The notes: generated by a model from the sequence alone, not told the origin. DNA of 64,000 nucleotides from Chryseobacterium tructae (GCF_030409875.1 NZ_JAUFQR010000002.1:86823-150822); one strand, 5' to 3'. Counted from the first letter of the stretch, positions 8,979 through 17,432 are shown. Made by a program: numbers and translations.

Positions 8979-9742
8979 ATGAACGAATTCGTAGTATCAG
9001 AAATTAAAAATAATATTGCCGAAATTACATTCGGAACCCCAAAAAGTAATGCTCTTCCAGGAGCTATTTTAGAAAAACTTGCCCAAACCATTTTAGAAGA
9101 AGGAGCTAAAGATGAGGTAAAAGCGATCTTAGTAAAAAGTGAAGGGGAAAAGGCATTCTGTGCAGGAGCAAGTTTTGATGAACTTTTGGCTATTGAGGAG
9201 CTTGAGGCTTCAACAAAGTTTTTCGGAGGTTTTGCTAAAGTTCTGAATGCCATGAGAAATTGTGGAAAGATTGTAGTCGTAAGGGTTCAAGGAAAAACAA
9301 CTGGCGGTGGAGTAGGAATTGCATGTGGTGCTGACTACTGTTTTGCAACAAAAGATTCTGCATTGGCACTTACAGAGATCAATCTAGGAATCGGACCTTT
9401 CGTTATTGGGCCTTACGTAGAAAGAAAGATCGGAAATCACAATTTTCAGCAATGGCTATTGATGCCGATTTCAGATCCGCTGAGTGGGCAGAACAACATA
9501 ATGTGTATCATTCTGTTTCAGATAATATCCAGGAAATGGATGAAAAGCTTGAGAAGTTCTTACAAACTCTAGCCTCAAGAAGCAAGGAAGCTTTGGCATT
9601 GATCAAAAAAGTTTCATGGGAAGGAACAGATCATTTTAACGAACTTATGCCGGCAAGAATTCACATGAGCGCAAGCCTTATTTTAGAAGATTCTGCAAAA
9701 AAGAATATTGAAGCCATCAAAGAAAGATTGAGAGCAAAATAA
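8979..9742 (+). CDS. Enoyl-CoA hydratase/isomerase family protein, one apparent frameshift
   Basis: About 255 residues if one base is restored. The crotonase fold is clear: EKAFCAGASFDEL is the first oxyanion-hole region and GKTTGGGVGIACGADYCFAT the second, followed by TEINLGIGPFVIGPYVERKIG. The frame breaks at the T4 run 9443-9446; adding one T joins GNHNF to SAMAIDADFRSAEWAEQHNV and the normal C-terminus ending at 9742. Read as it stands, the first frame stops at 9572. A role in phenylacetate or acyl-CoA beta-oxidation is suggested by paaZ 7 kb upstream on the same strand, but the substrate cannot be told from sequence. A sequencing deletion is more likely than a true pseudogene. Confidence 0.82.
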
Positions 9743-9766
9743 TTTCTTTTTACGCAAAAGATATTC

Positions 9767-9794
9767 ACCGCTGATTATTTCAGCGGTTTTTTTA
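9767..9794 (+). terminator. Intrinsic terminator after the hydratase gene
   Basis: ACCGCTGA / TCAGCGGT arms with a 5-nt loop and a T7 tract. Confidence 0.88.
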
Positions 9795-9969
9795 TTGATA
9801 GAAAATTGGGAAAGGTCTTTTATTACGGTATTATTAATGAAGTTTTTCAATCTGAAAATAAGGATAATAACTAATGATTATTACTCTTATAACTTCAAGC
9901 TTCCATCATCTAAGTTCAAATTCATTTCCATAATTTTAAAAAAATATTTTGCAGGTTCATAAAAAATTA

Positions 9970-9993
9970 TAACTTTGTAATTCAAAGTTCTTT
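9970..9993 (+). promoter_or_regulatory. Promoter overlapped by a palindromic operator-like site
   Basis: TAACTTTG at 9970-9977 fits the -7 consensus TAnnTTTG; a TTTG 18 bp upstream can be the -33 box. The palindrome AACTTTG-taatt-CAAAGTT (9971-9989) covers the -7 box, only a few bases before the ATG at 9996. The same 22-bp string, beginning ACTTTGTAATTCAAAGT, is repeated at 11726. The winged-helix protein encoded at 11413 is the obvious candidate to bind it. Confidence 0.65.
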
Positions 9994-9995
9994 TT

Positions 9996-10613
9996 ATGGA
10001 TTCAAAAAATTATCACGAAGATTTATCCCATATCCGTTCCATGATGGAACGGTCTTCCAGATTTATTTCTTTAAGCGGTCTCTCCGGAGTGGTAGCAGGT
10101 GTAGTAGCACTTTTAGGTGCGGGGTATGCTTATTTTGCCATGGAAAGTAAAAAAGTAGGGTATATGCATACGGGCAGGCTTAGCTTTACTACTGACTTGG
10201 TTCATGAGCTTATCATCACAGGATTGGTAGTTTTAGTAGCAGCAGTTTTCAGTGGCTATATTTTTACAGCTAATAAAAGTAAAAAGAAAGGATTAAAGAT
10301 CTGGGATGCCACTACCAAAAGACTTTTAGTTACCTTTGCAGTCCCGTTAGCAGCTGGAGGGATCTTTTGTGCAGCCCTTATTGAACATCATTTACTAGTA
10401 TGGGTTGCTCCTACCACTTTAATCTTCTATGGACTGGGATTGATTAGTGCTGAAAGGTATACCTTGCCGGATGTAAAATATCTGGGATATTGTGAAGTAG
10501 TCCTTGGGTTATTTTCCTTGTTTTTTCTGGGATGGGGATTATTTTTCTGGGCTGTAGGCTTTGGGATTTTGCATATTGTCTATGGGCTTATCATGCATAA
10601 GAAGTATCAATAA
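9996..10613 (+). CDS. Inner-membrane protein with about six transmembrane segments
   Basis: 205 residues. After a short charged cytoplasmic start (SHIRSMMERSSRFISLSGLSG) come about six hydrophobic segments spread to the C-terminus; the connecting loops are short and basic on the inside. No transporter or enzyme motif is visible. Genes of this type in Bacteroidota often sit next to a winged-helix regulator like the one at 11413. The gene overlaps the next one by one base (TAATG at 10611-10615), implying translational coupling. Expression is likely governed by the palindromic promoter immediately upstream. Function unknown. Confidence 0.75.
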   Translation: MDSKNYHEDLSHIRSMMERSSRFISLSGLSGVVAGVVALLGAGYAYFAMESKKVGYMHTGRLSFTTDLVHELIITGLVVLVAAVFSGYIFTANKSKKKGLKIWDATTKRLLVTFAVPLAAGGIFCAALIEHHLLVWVAPTTLIFYGLGLISAERYTLPDVKYLGYCEVVLGLFSLFFLGWGLFFWAVGFGILHIVYGLIMHKKYQ

Positions 10614-11263
10614 TGGGAATTGGTTTTGTCATATTATTCCACCTTATCATTATAGCTATTTTGGCTTTCATATGTGCCATAATAGGTTGTCTGCTTATTT
10701 ATTTCATCAGTGGAAAAGAAAAAAGAAAACGGAAAGTGATATTGGTATGTATAGCTCCTTTTGTGGCATTTTATACTTTCTATATCGTTGGTATTATTGG
10801 ATTATCCATAATATCAGAGAATAAAAAAGTAGATATCGGAATTGGGGATGCATGGTATATTCCTTTGAAAAATAATCATCAACTGCTATTTATTGATATT
10901 CCGGAACAGGCGAGCATTAATAAAAACAATGGAGAAACTCAGATTTCAATGGTGGCAAGAATTGAAGAGAAAGGAAATCAGATTTTCGGAAAAACTTTTG
11001 ATAATGAGTATTTTTTGTTGGATACAAAAACAGATATGTTGAAAAAGTTTACTACAGAGAAAGAGTTGGTTACGCTTCATTCAGATAAGAAACTCAAGTT
11101 GGAGGATGTTACAAAATTTTATTCAGAAAGAAAAAATAATATAATGGGATACTGGCCTCTGTTGATAGTATTCTTGTCTCTCATAATCAGCATTGGAGTG
11201 GTATATATATTAAAGTTAGTATTTAATCTTTTAATATTTGAAAAATCATCATATGTGTCATAA
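10613..11263 (+). CDS. Membrane protein with an exposed central domain, unknown function
   Basis: 216 residues. Two hydrophobic segments lie near the N-terminus (about residues 3-32 and 41-65) and one or two near the C-terminus (about 180-210). Between them is a soluble region of about 110 residues with GDAWYIPLKNNHQLLFIDIP and an ISMVARIEEKGNQIFGKTFD strand pattern, probably periplasmic. I do not recognise the family. It starts on the stop codon of the preceding membrane-protein gene, so the two are almost certainly one operon. Confidence 0.7.
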   Translation: MGIGFVILFHLIIIAILAFICAIIGCLLIYFISGKEKRKRKVILVCIAPFVAFYTFYIVGIIGLSIISENKKVDIGIGDAWYIPLKNNHQLLFIDIPEQASINKNNGETQISMVARIEEKGNQIFGKTFDNEYFLLDTKTDMLKKFTTEKELVTLHSDKKLKLEDVTKFYSERKNNIMGYWPLLIVFLSLIISIGVVYILKLVFNLLIFEKSSYVS

Positions 11264-11297
11264 ATAGGGCTTTTCGGAAGGAAAAAAAATTAATCCC

Positions 11298-11305
11298 TAT
11301 TTTTG
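11298..11305 (+). promoter_or_regulatory. -7 promoter box upstream of the winged-helix regulator
   Basis: TATTTTTG followed by GCACC-type sequence, like the tRNA promoters of this window. It would give a leader of about 100 nt before 11413. Confidence 0.5.
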
Positions 11306-11412
11306 CACCGTTTTTTGAAACAAAAAAAGTGGTAAAACTATATCAGCAAAGGATTAATGAGAATGAAAAAATAGTCACATTTTGACTGTTTTAGAATAAA
11401 TAAGATAAAGAA

Positions 11413-11703
11413 ATGATCAAAATAAGTCAACTCAATAAAGAATTTGAAAGTCGTGTAAGATTGGGCATTATGTCTGTTCTTATGGTGAACGACTGGGTTG
11501 ATTTCTCTGAAATGAAAGGATTGTTGGAGATTACAGACGGAAATCTTGCCAGTCATAGTAATGCCCTTGAAAAAGTGGGATATATTGAAGTGAAAAAAGA
11601 ATTTGTAGGGAAGAAACCTAAAACCTCTTATCGAGTTACGCAGAATGGGAGACAAGCTTTTACAGATCATCTGGATGCGCTTGAAAAACTATTGGGACGC
11701 TAG
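11413..11703 (+). CDS. Winged-helix transcriptional regulator (HTH_34 type)
   Basis: 96 residues, almost entirely one winged helix-turn-helix: LNKEFESRVRLGIMSVLMVND, then the recognition region FSEMKGLLEITDGNLASHSNALEKVGYIEVKK, and the wing KKPKTSYRVTQNGR. This matches the small regulators (PF13601-like, MarR/ArsR-related) frequent in Bacteroidota. It lies between two transcription units that both start with the palindrome ACTTTGTAATTCAAAGT, so it is the best candidate for the binding protein, acting as repressor because the site covers the promoter. No ligand domain is present. Family call strong; target assignment is inference. Confidence 0.88.
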   Translation: MIKISQLNKEFESRVRLGIMSVLMVNDWVDFSEMKGLLEITDGNLASHSNALEKVGYIEVKKEFVGKKPKTSYRVTQNGRQAFTDHLDALEKLLGR

Positions 11704-11725
11704 TCCTATATTTTTTTGAATTTTT

Positions 11726-11747
11726 ACTTTGTAATTCAAAGTTCTTT
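11726..11747 (+). promoter_or_regulatory. Second copy of the palindromic operator-like site
   Basis: ACTTTG-taatt-CAAAGT (11726-11742) plus identical flank TCTTT matches the site at 9972-9993 base for base over 22 bp. It lies 16 bp before the metallophosphoesterase start. The -7 match here is weaker (TTACTTTG). Confidence 0.6.
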
Positions 11748-11763
11748 GTTTTAAATAAATATC

Positions 11764-12603
11764 ATGAATAGGAAAACATTTTTAAAAAAGATTTTACAGA
11801 TTTCAGTGCTGGGAGCTTTTCCGGGATTGTATTCATGGCAGGTAGAGCCGTTTTGGGTGGAATTTGTTCAGAGAAAGCTTCCTGTGAAAAACTTACCTAA
11901 GGCTTTGGATGGGAAAATACTGATGCAGATTTCCGATTTGCATGTAGGAGCTCGCTTCGATTGGAATTTTTTAATTGATTCTTTTCAAAAAGCTAAACAA
12001 TACAAACCGGATTTTGTAGTGTATACGGGAGATTTTGTAAATCATGGAACATCTCAGGAACAGGAAGATCTAAAAAAAGTAATGGAAAACTGTGTACTGG
12101 GTACTTTAGCAACCTTTGGAATCTTAGGAAATCATGATTACGGAGAAAATTGGGAGGATGCAGAATGTTCAGAAAAAGTATGTGATACTCTTAGTAACTC
12201 AGGGATTACAATGCTTAGGAATGCCCAACAGGAAAGTCATGGTTTACATTTTATAGGATTTGAAGATCTATGGTCACCTTATTTTCACCCTTCAGAAGTG
12301 ATGGCACAGTATAATCCTTCAAAAGCCAATATTGTGCTTTGTCATAATCCAGATGCTTGTGATAAGAACATCTGGAATGGTTATCAAGGCTGGATTTTGA
12401 GTGGCCATACCCATGGCGGACAATGCAGAATTCCGGGAATCGTTACTCCCATACTTCCGGTAAAAAATAAAGAATATATATCCGGAGAGATTGATCTGAA
12501 AGATGGAAGAATGTTGTATATCAATCGTGCTCTTGGACATTCTTTCCAAGTAAGATTTATGGTTCGCCCCGAAATCACTGTTTTTACATTAACTCAAGCT
12601 TAA
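11764..12603 (+). CDS. Calcineurin-like metallophosphoesterase, membrane-associated
   Basis: 279 residues. An N-terminal hydrophobic stretch after MNRKTFLKKI suggests export or membrane attachment. The metal-binding motifs are all present in order: DLHVG (58-62), VVYTGDFVNHG (about 86-96), ILGNHDYG (about 120), LCHNPD (about 196) and SGHTHGGQ (about 216-223). This is the YaeI-like branch of the metallophosphoesterase family, which acts on phosphate esters such as lipid headgroups or nucleotides; the exact substrate is unknown. First gene of a run of same-strand genes up to 16118 with gaps mostly below 30 bp, preceded by the operator-like palindrome. Confidence 0.9.
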   Translation: MNRKTFLKKILQISVLGAFPGLYSWQVEPFWVEFVQRKLPVKNLPKALDGKILMQISDLHVGARFDWNFLIDSFQKAKQYKPDFVVYTGDFVNHGTSQEQEDLKKVMENCVLGTLATFGILGNHDYGENWEDAECSEKVCDTLSNSGITMLRNAQQESHGLHFIGFEDLWSPYFHPSEVMAQYNPSKANIVLCHNPDACDKNIWNGYQGWILSGHTHGGQCRIPGIVTPILPVKNKEYISGEIDLKDGRMLYINRALGHSFQVRFMVRPEITVFTLTQA

Positions 12604-12615
12604 AAAATTAATTAA

Positions 12616-12912
12616 ATGAAAAACAAAGAAATCATCAACCTTGGAAAATCCATATTTGGAGTATTTTTTATACTGGGAACAATCTTCCTTTTAGGAGGAG
12701 TAATAACCAGAGATGAAGTATTTGCTAGAGCAGGCTATATACTGTTTTATTTCGGAGTGCCGGCAAATCTGTTGTGTGTATTATCCTTTTTGATTTACGG
12801 TATAATACATCGTCCGAAATTTTTAGCCTGCTTAAAGACAGTTGGTATACTCTCAATCAATATTCCCATTGCAATTCTATATGGGGCAATAGGGATCAGT
12901 TTATTTTATTAA
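12616..12912 (+). CDS. Small membrane protein, paralogue 1 of 3
   Basis: 98 residues with three to four hydrophobic segments. The start NLGKSIFGVFFILGTIFLLG and the pattern ITRDEVFARAGYILFYFGVPANLL are shared with the next gene, showing a tandem duplication. No known domain was recognised. It is 12 bp after the phosphoesterase gene and 12 bp before its paralogue, so it belongs to the same operon. Likely an inner-membrane protein; function unknown. Confidence 0.75.
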   Translation: MKNKEIINLGKSIFGVFFILGTIFLLGGVITRDEVFARAGYILFYFGVPANLLCVLSFLIYGIIHRPKFLACLKTVGILSINIPIAILYGAIGISLFY

Positions 12913-12924
12913 ATTATTCAAAAG

Positions 12925-13221
12925 ATGTCAGAAAGAAATATTTTAAATTTAGGAAAAGCTGTATTTGGCGTGTTTTTCCTCATAGGAAACATTTGCCTTT
13001 TCGGATATATTTTAACTAAAGATTTCAAATTTGCAAGTCTGGGCTTTTTAATTGTTAGCTATGGGGCTGCTTTCAACCTCATTGTTTTAGCAGGTCTCAT
13101 GCTCTACGGATTGATCGATAAGAATAAAACCAAAACCTGCTTTCAGTCAGCAGGATATCTTCTCATTATTATACCCTTTGCTATTCTTTATATCATAATA
13201 GGTTGGGATCTTGTTTTTTAA
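12925..13221 (+). CDS. Small membrane protein, paralogue 2 of 3
   Basis: 98 residues, exactly the length of the preceding paralogue. Shared features: NLGKAVFGVFFLIGNICLFG, ILTKDFKFASLGFLIVSYG, a LMLYGLIDKNKTKTCF basic loop where paralogue 1 has FLIYGIIHRPKFLACL, and the final IPFAILYIIIGW. The two proteins have clearly diverged, so the duplication is not recent. Function unknown; same operon as its neighbours. Confidence 0.75.
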   Translation: MSERNILNLGKAVFGVFFLIGNICLFGYILTKDFKFASLGFLIVSYGAAFNLIVLAGLMLYGLIDKNKTKTCFQSAGYLLIIIPFAILYIIIGWDLVF

Positions 13222-13233
13222 AATACATGCACT

Positions 13234-13719
13234 ATGAAAAAAATACGTGTTCAGTTTCTGCTTTTTGTATACGATAAAACTCAAAAACTATACAGAAAAT
13301 ACTTTAAAAAGAAAAAAAGGCAATGGCAGTTCAATGAAAGGCAGCTGCTGGAATTTCAGGAAGATTCACTGGGAAGAAAGCTAGGAGAATTCTACCACAA
13401 ACACGGGTTTTCTATGATCCCTAAAATGGAAAATCACGATGTTCATCATCTCATTACTGATTGTGGAACCAACTTCGAGGATGAAATTGCCATGCAATAC
13501 CTCTTGTTAGGAAACGGAAAACTCAATGCCCATCTTTTAGCAGCTATTGTACTGGGAACCTTGATTCTGCCGGAATATATCAAAATATATGGTAAAGCTT
13601 ACAGGAAAGGGCAAACGATGAGGGCTTTTCATCAATGGGACTTCGAAGGTTTACTTTGGCAGAACTTTGAGCATCTGAAAGACTTTATCCAACAGAAAGA
13701 TCCGGTTGCTTTACATTAA
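13234..13719 (+). CDS. COQ4-like protein
   Basis: 161 residues. It carries the HDxxHx11E metal-ligand motif of the COQ4 family exactly: H68-D69, H72 and E84 in HDVHHLITDCGTNFEDE. COQ4 supports ubiquinone biosynthesis in mitochondria and proteobacteria. Bacteroidota generally use menaquinone, so a quinone role is not obvious here and this is better read as a COQ4-fold protein of unknown function. The N-terminus is strongly basic (YRKYFKKKKRQ), suggesting membrane-surface contact. It lies between small membrane-protein genes in the same operon, 12 bp after paralogue 2. Confidence 0.82.
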   Translation: MKKIRVQFLLFVYDKTQKLYRKYFKKKKRQWQFNERQLLEFQEDSLGRKLGEFYHKHGFSMIPKMENHDVHHLITDCGTNFEDEIAMQYLLLGNGKLNAHLLAAIVLGTLILPEYIKIYGKAYRKGQTMRAFHQWDFEGLLWQNFEHLKDFIQQKDPVALH

Positions 13720-13730
13720 AAACGCATCAT

Positions 13731-14024
13731 ATAGAAAATATAAAGTTCAGTTCTACCGGGAAATATACTTTTGCTATCTCTCTTGGTCTGGGAACATTTT
13801 TGTTTTTATTATTTTTTATCACTAGAAGTGAATATTTGCTGGTTTGCGGATTAATGTATGTAATCCTTGCAGTACTTGTGAACGTAACAGTACTTTTATG
13901 TGAACTGATTGTTTTTCTGCTGGACATTTCTGAAAGAAAAGACTCAGGAAACTCTGTTCTCCTTTTATTGGCAAATATTCCAATTGCAGTAATATATCTC
14001 CTAACCATTTTCAATTTTTGTTAA
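13731..14024 (+). CDS. Small membrane protein, divergent paralogue 3 of 3, start uncertain
   Basis: The conventional start is TTG at 13800 (74 residues), but the same frame is open upstream and reads NIKFSSTGKYTFAISLGLGTFLF, which aligns with the first membrane segment of the two paralogues. The natural N-terminus would be near the ATA codon at 13731, which is not a normal start codon, so either the annotated base is wrong or the gene is decaying. The rest (LLVCGLMYVILAVLVNVTVLL, LANIPIAVIYLLTIF) follows the paralogue pattern of hydrophobic segments. It lies between the COQ4-like and DUF4173 genes. Function unknown. Confidence 0.5.
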   Translation: MENIKFSSTGKYTFAISLGLGTFLFLLFFITRSEYLLVCGLMYVILAVLVNVTVLLCELIVFLLDISERKDSGNSVLLLLANIPIAVIYLLTIFNFC

Positions 14025-14048
14025 ACTAACTTCTAATTATTATATACT

Positions 14049-15419
14049 ATGAAAACACATCACTATATATTTTTAACAACAGCTCTGTTTGTTATCCTTT
14101 TCTACGATCAGGACATGGGGCTGAATTTTGGAATCCTTGGGATTCTATATACAATTCTGAATTTCTTTAAAACTCCTCAAAAAAACAAAACCAGGGTATT
14201 TTACTTGCTTACAGGGACAAGTTTACTTTCGGGAGTTGCATTTGCATGGTATGGTGACTTTCCGTCATTCCTGGCAGTGGCCAGTTCGCTTCTTTTATTA
14301 GCTTATAAATCAAGGAACAGGAAAATGAAGATCCTTTTTTTAATTCCTGTTTTTATAACCAATGGCTGTACTTCAATCTGCAGAATTTTTATGTTGGATA
14401 AATGGCTGCCTCAAAAGAATATTCCGGGAATGTGGCAGAAGATCATGGCCTTTGTACTCATTCCTTTAGTTCTTATTTCCGTCTTCTTTGGAATTTATGC
14501 CACAGGGAGTGATCATTTTGCAGCTCTTTTTACAGATTATGAACTGGATCTCAATCTTTGGCAGGTCTTCTGTCTTACCGTTTTAGGCTTTTTAATCGCT
14601 TTTAATTTCTGGAACTTCGCGGTGGAAAAATTGATCTATAAAAACCATCACTTTTTGGATAATGACTTTCAGAAAAGTGTTCAGATTCCTAAATCAACCT
14701 ATTCGTTCCTTGATCTGGATGCAGAAAGAATGAGTGGTGTAATATCTTTCTTCTGTCTGAATATTTTGCTGGTATTCTTCATTATCACCTATAATTATGA
14801 ACAGTTTTATGAAGTTTCCAAAACACCGGTTCAGCTTTCAGAAGAAACTCATGAACGTGTCAATGCAGTTATCATGTCTATTGTAATGGCTATCCTGGTC
14901 ATTATGTTTTACTTTAAATCAGGATTCAATTTTGATCCTAAAGCCAAGCTGCTGAAAATTTTAGCTAAAGTCTGGATTGTTTTAAATGCTGTATTGATCC
15001 TCTCTGCAGCAGCCAAAAACTATGAATATATCGTCAACTATGCCTTTACTTATAAAAGATTGGGTGTTTTTGCATTCCTTCTTTTATCTCTGGTGGGACT
15101 TGGTTTAACCTTCATTAAAATTCAAAGACAAAAAAGAAATGCCTTCCTCTTCAATACCATGGCGTGGTATCTTTATGGAACCATTTTGATTTGCAGCTAT
15201 ATCAACTGGGGTGGTTTTATTACTTCACAGAATATGAAGCGAAAAGATTTTGCGGTGAATTATCATTTGGGATCTGTTAACTTCAGCGAAAAAGGTTTGT
15301 TGAAATATGCAGATGAAAAGAATAATCAAAAGCTTAAAAGAGCTCTTCAGGACAAAATCAAAGGAGAAAAGTCAAAATCTTTCCTTTCAAAGATCATCTA
15401 TTATCAAACCATCAAATAA
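14049..15419 (+). CDS. DUF4173/DUF4153 polytopic membrane protein
   Basis: 456 residues with about eleven hydrophobic segments. The C-terminal half shows the DUF4173 pattern: MSGVISFFCLNILLVFFIIT, a NYEQFYEVSKTPVQLSEETHERVN loop, then FNFDPKAKLLKILAKVWIVLN, NYEYIVNYAFTYKRLGVF and the cytoplasmic tail. The family has no established biochemical role. Genes for DUF4173 proteins are often found with a small winged-helix regulator and DUF1361, as in this window (regulator at 11413, DUF1361 next). A 12-bp gap to the DUF1361 gene indicates co-transcription. Confidence 0.85.
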   Translation: MKTHHYIFLTTALFVILFYDQDMGLNFGILGILYTILNFFKTPQKNKTRVFYLLTGTSLLSGVAFAWYGDFPSFLAVASSLLLLAYKSRNRKMKILFLIPVFITNGCTSICRIFMLDKWLPQKNIPGMWQKIMAFVLIPLVLISVFFGIYATGSDHFAALFTDYELDLNLWQVFCLTVLGFLIAFNFWNFAVEKLIYKNHHFLDNDFQKSVQIPKSTYSFLDLDAERMSGVISFFCLNILLVFFIITYNYEQFYEVSKTPVQLSEETHERVNAVIMSIVMAILVIMFYFKSGFNFDPKAKLLKILAKVWIVLNAVLILSAAAKNYEYIVNYAFTYKRLGVFAFLLLSLVGLGLTFIKIQRQKRNAFLFNTMAWYLYGTILICSYINWGGFITSQNMKRKDFAVNYHLGSVNFSEKGLLKYADEKNNQKLKRALQDKIKGEKSKSFLSKIIYYQTIK

Positions 15420-15431
15420 AAATAAAACAAG

Positions 15432-16118
15432 ATGAAAAAGTTAATGGAATCTCCAAGATTTAAAATGAATTCTTTGTTGATATTAATGACCCTGTTCTGT
15501 TTCAGCCTTTCCCTTTTCAGGTATTATATCAGCGAAACAAAAGTATTTTTATTTCTGAACTGGAATCTGTTTCTGGCATGGATCCCTTTATTTCTAAGTA
15601 CTTTTATATTGGCATTCAATATTAAAAGCAAAATATCCCTTGCTTTGATCATTATTGTCTGGATCTTATTTTTCCCAAATTCACCCTATATCCTGACCGA
15701 TCTTTTTCATTTAAAAGTAAGAAATACAATTCCTATCTGGTATGATCTGATTGTAATACTTTCTTATGCCTGGACAGGGCTTATCTGTGGGTTTTTAAGC
15801 CTTAATGATATTGAAAAACTTCTGTCAGGTTACAGTAAACAAAAAGTTATCAATGGAATTGTAGTCCTCTTTCTTTTTATGAGCAGCTTTGGAGTGTATC
15901 TGGGAAGATTTCTAAGATGGAACAGCTGGGATGTCCTGAATAATCCTTTTGGATTGTTTAATGATATTGTCGTACGATTTATATATCCGCTGGAGTACAC
16001 AAAAACCTGGGGTGTTACCCTTTTAATGGGAATTATGCTCAATTTTATGTATTTCACTTTTAAACTGATTAGAAATAATAGCGGGGAGCCTGTTCAGTCT
16101 AAAAATCTAGTCGGTTAA
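15432..16118 (+). CDS. DUF1361 membrane protein
   Basis: 228 residues, about six transmembrane segments. Family signature: ILFFPNSPYILTDLFHL, WYDLIVILSYAWTGLICG, FGVYLGRFLRWNSWDVLNNP and the C-terminal membrane segment. The conserved polar residues inside the membrane suggest a transporter or membrane enzyme, but no function has been established. It is the last gene of the run that starts at 11764; the next gene is about 180 bp away behind a repeat-containing spacer. Confidence 0.88.
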   Translation: MKKLMESPRFKMNSLLILMTLFCFSLSLFRYYISETKVFLFLNWNLFLAWIPLFLSTFILAFNIKSKISLALIIIVWILFFPNSPYILTDLFHLKVRNTIPIWYDLIVILSYAWTGLICGFLSLNDIEKLLSGYSKQKVINGIVVLFLFMSSFGVYLGRFLRWNSWDVLNNPFGLFNDIVVRFIYPLEYTKTWGVTLLMGIMLNFMYFTFKLIRNNSGEPVQSKNLVG

Positions 16119-16241
16119 AAGAGTTGGAACAATTTTAGCATTTAAAAAAGACTGATTAACCAGGATTGAATTGAAAAGGGAAATTTGAACATTGATAATT
16201 TCTAATGAAACAGGGTTCAGAAGTATGGAAGACTATAATAA

Positions 16242-16269
16242 CTTCCATCTTCCAGCCTCCATCTTCCAA
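16242..16269 (+). repeat. Short polypyrimidine direct repeat in spacer
   Basis: CTTCCATCTTCCA-type units repeated with small changes (CTTCCATCTTCCAGCCTCCATCTTCC region). Related CTTCCAT words occur in the spacers near 8862 and 9899. Simple intergenic repeat, no function assigned. Confidence 0.5.
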
Positions 16270-16296
16270 TTTTTTCCAATCTTAAAATTGATTATT

Positions 16297-16836
16297 ATGA
16301 AAAAAAGCTTATTGTTAATACCATTGATTATTATTTCATGTAAAAAAGATCCTGCTGTGGCAGATGTATCTCAAAAGGATTCAACGATCGTAACTGAAAT
16401 GCCGGACTCTGTTTATAAAGCAGATTCTGTAGCGCTGAGAAAGAAAGATTCAATCATTAACAATGCTCCTGCTACTAAGGAAGTTTTACAAAAAGGAGTA
16501 ATGAGAAGTGAGAAAGAAGGGCAGATCGTAAGAACGGCAGATGCATCTCAGCTTCCTTTCACAATAGGTGAAGAATTCAAAAAAGATGATCAGGAACTGG
16601 TTTTAAAGCTAACCCATTTTGAACAATCTCATATCAAGGCAAAAATCTCAACAAAAGAAAAAGAATTTAATATCAGATTCAATCAGATAAAACTTCCTAA
16701 TGGAAATTATGATGGCCCATTCGGAAGAGAACTTACTTATGAAATTCCTGAAAAAGGAGAAGTATGGCTGATTATTGGAAAAAGTAATATGGCTTCCGGG
16801 AATACCAAAGGACATTTTACAGTGAGTATTGAATAG
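16297..16836 (+). CDS. Putative lipoprotein
   Basis: 179 residues from the ATG at 16297, which opens a lipoprotein signal peptide (MKKSLLLIPLIIISCKKD, Cys15). An upstream in-frame ATG at 16192 would put a non-signal leader in front and is rejected. The first 70 mature residues are Lys/Asp/Ser-rich and probably disordered. The C-terminal domain (LPFTIGEEFKKDDQELVLKL to GEVWLIIGKSNMASGNTKG) looks beta-rich. I do not recognise the family. It stands alone between the DUF1361 operon and the next lipoprotein. Confidence 0.72.
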   Translation: MKKSLLLIPLIIISCKKDPAVADVSQKDSTIVTEMPDSVYKADSVALRKKDSIINNAPATKEVLQKGVMRSEKEGQIVRTADASQLPFTIGEEFKKDDQELVLKLTHFEQSHIKAKISTKEKEFNIRFNQIKLPNGNYDGPFGRELTYEIPEKGEVWLIIGKSNMASGNTKGHFTVSIE

Positions 16837-16895
16837 TTTTTATCATTTTGGTACAGTTTCTGCAAATTGATAGAAGAAGTTTAAATTTAAAAATT

Positions 16896-17408
16896 ATGAA
16901 AAATATAGTTCTAACAGCAATGGCCGCTTCAGCTGTACTTGTAAGTTGCGGAACCGTACAGTCGCTCGTTCAGAATACATTCCCATATACAACGAATGTT
17001 TTAGTTTCTACAGGGGTACCTGTTGATAAAGAAGTTTCTTCAACGGCAACAGCTACCAATGTACAAACATGGTTTGGAGGAAATAATAATGCCCAGATCA
17101 AAGATGTAAGAATCTCTGATGCTAAAATTTCTGTGGCATCTCCTTCCGGAGGAAATCTAAGTGCATTTAAAACGATTAAAATATATGTTTCATCCAACGG
17201 AACAGGGGAAAGGCTCATCGCATCCCGTTCCAATATCTCTACCAATTCATCCAGCATGAGCTTGGATTTGAATGATACAGGATTCTTGGATAGCATTGTA
17301 AAAAGCTCAGGGCTTACTGTAAGAACCGTTTATGAATTGAAGAACCAAACATCTTCAGATATGAACATTAAAGTTGCCCTTAATTTCAGCAGTGTTCCTG
17401 CAAAATAA
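16896..17408 (+). CDS. Putative lipoprotein with a Ser/Thr-rich beta domain
   Basis: 170 residues from the ATG at 16896; the signal peptide MKNIVLTAMAASAVLVSCG has Cys18 in a lipobox. An earlier ATG at 16848 is less likely because it lies before the signal peptide. The mature part is rich in Ser, Thr and Asn, with repeated strand-like segments (IKDVRISDAKISVASPSGGN, FKTIKIYVSSNGTGERLI). No catalytic motif. Followed by a strong terminator shared with the convergent protease gene. Probable cell-envelope lipoprotein of unknown function. Confidence 0.72.
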   Translation: MKNIVLTAMAASAVLVSCGTVQSLVQNTFPYTTNVLVSTGVPVDKEVSSTATATNVQTWFGGNNNAQIKDVRISDAKISVASPSGGNLSAFKTIKIYVSSNGTGERLIASRSNISTNSSSMSLDLNDTGFLDSIVKSSGLTVRTVYELKNQTSSDMNIKVALNFSSVPAK

Positions 17409-17432
17409 TTTTGTACAAACAGTCTATGACTA

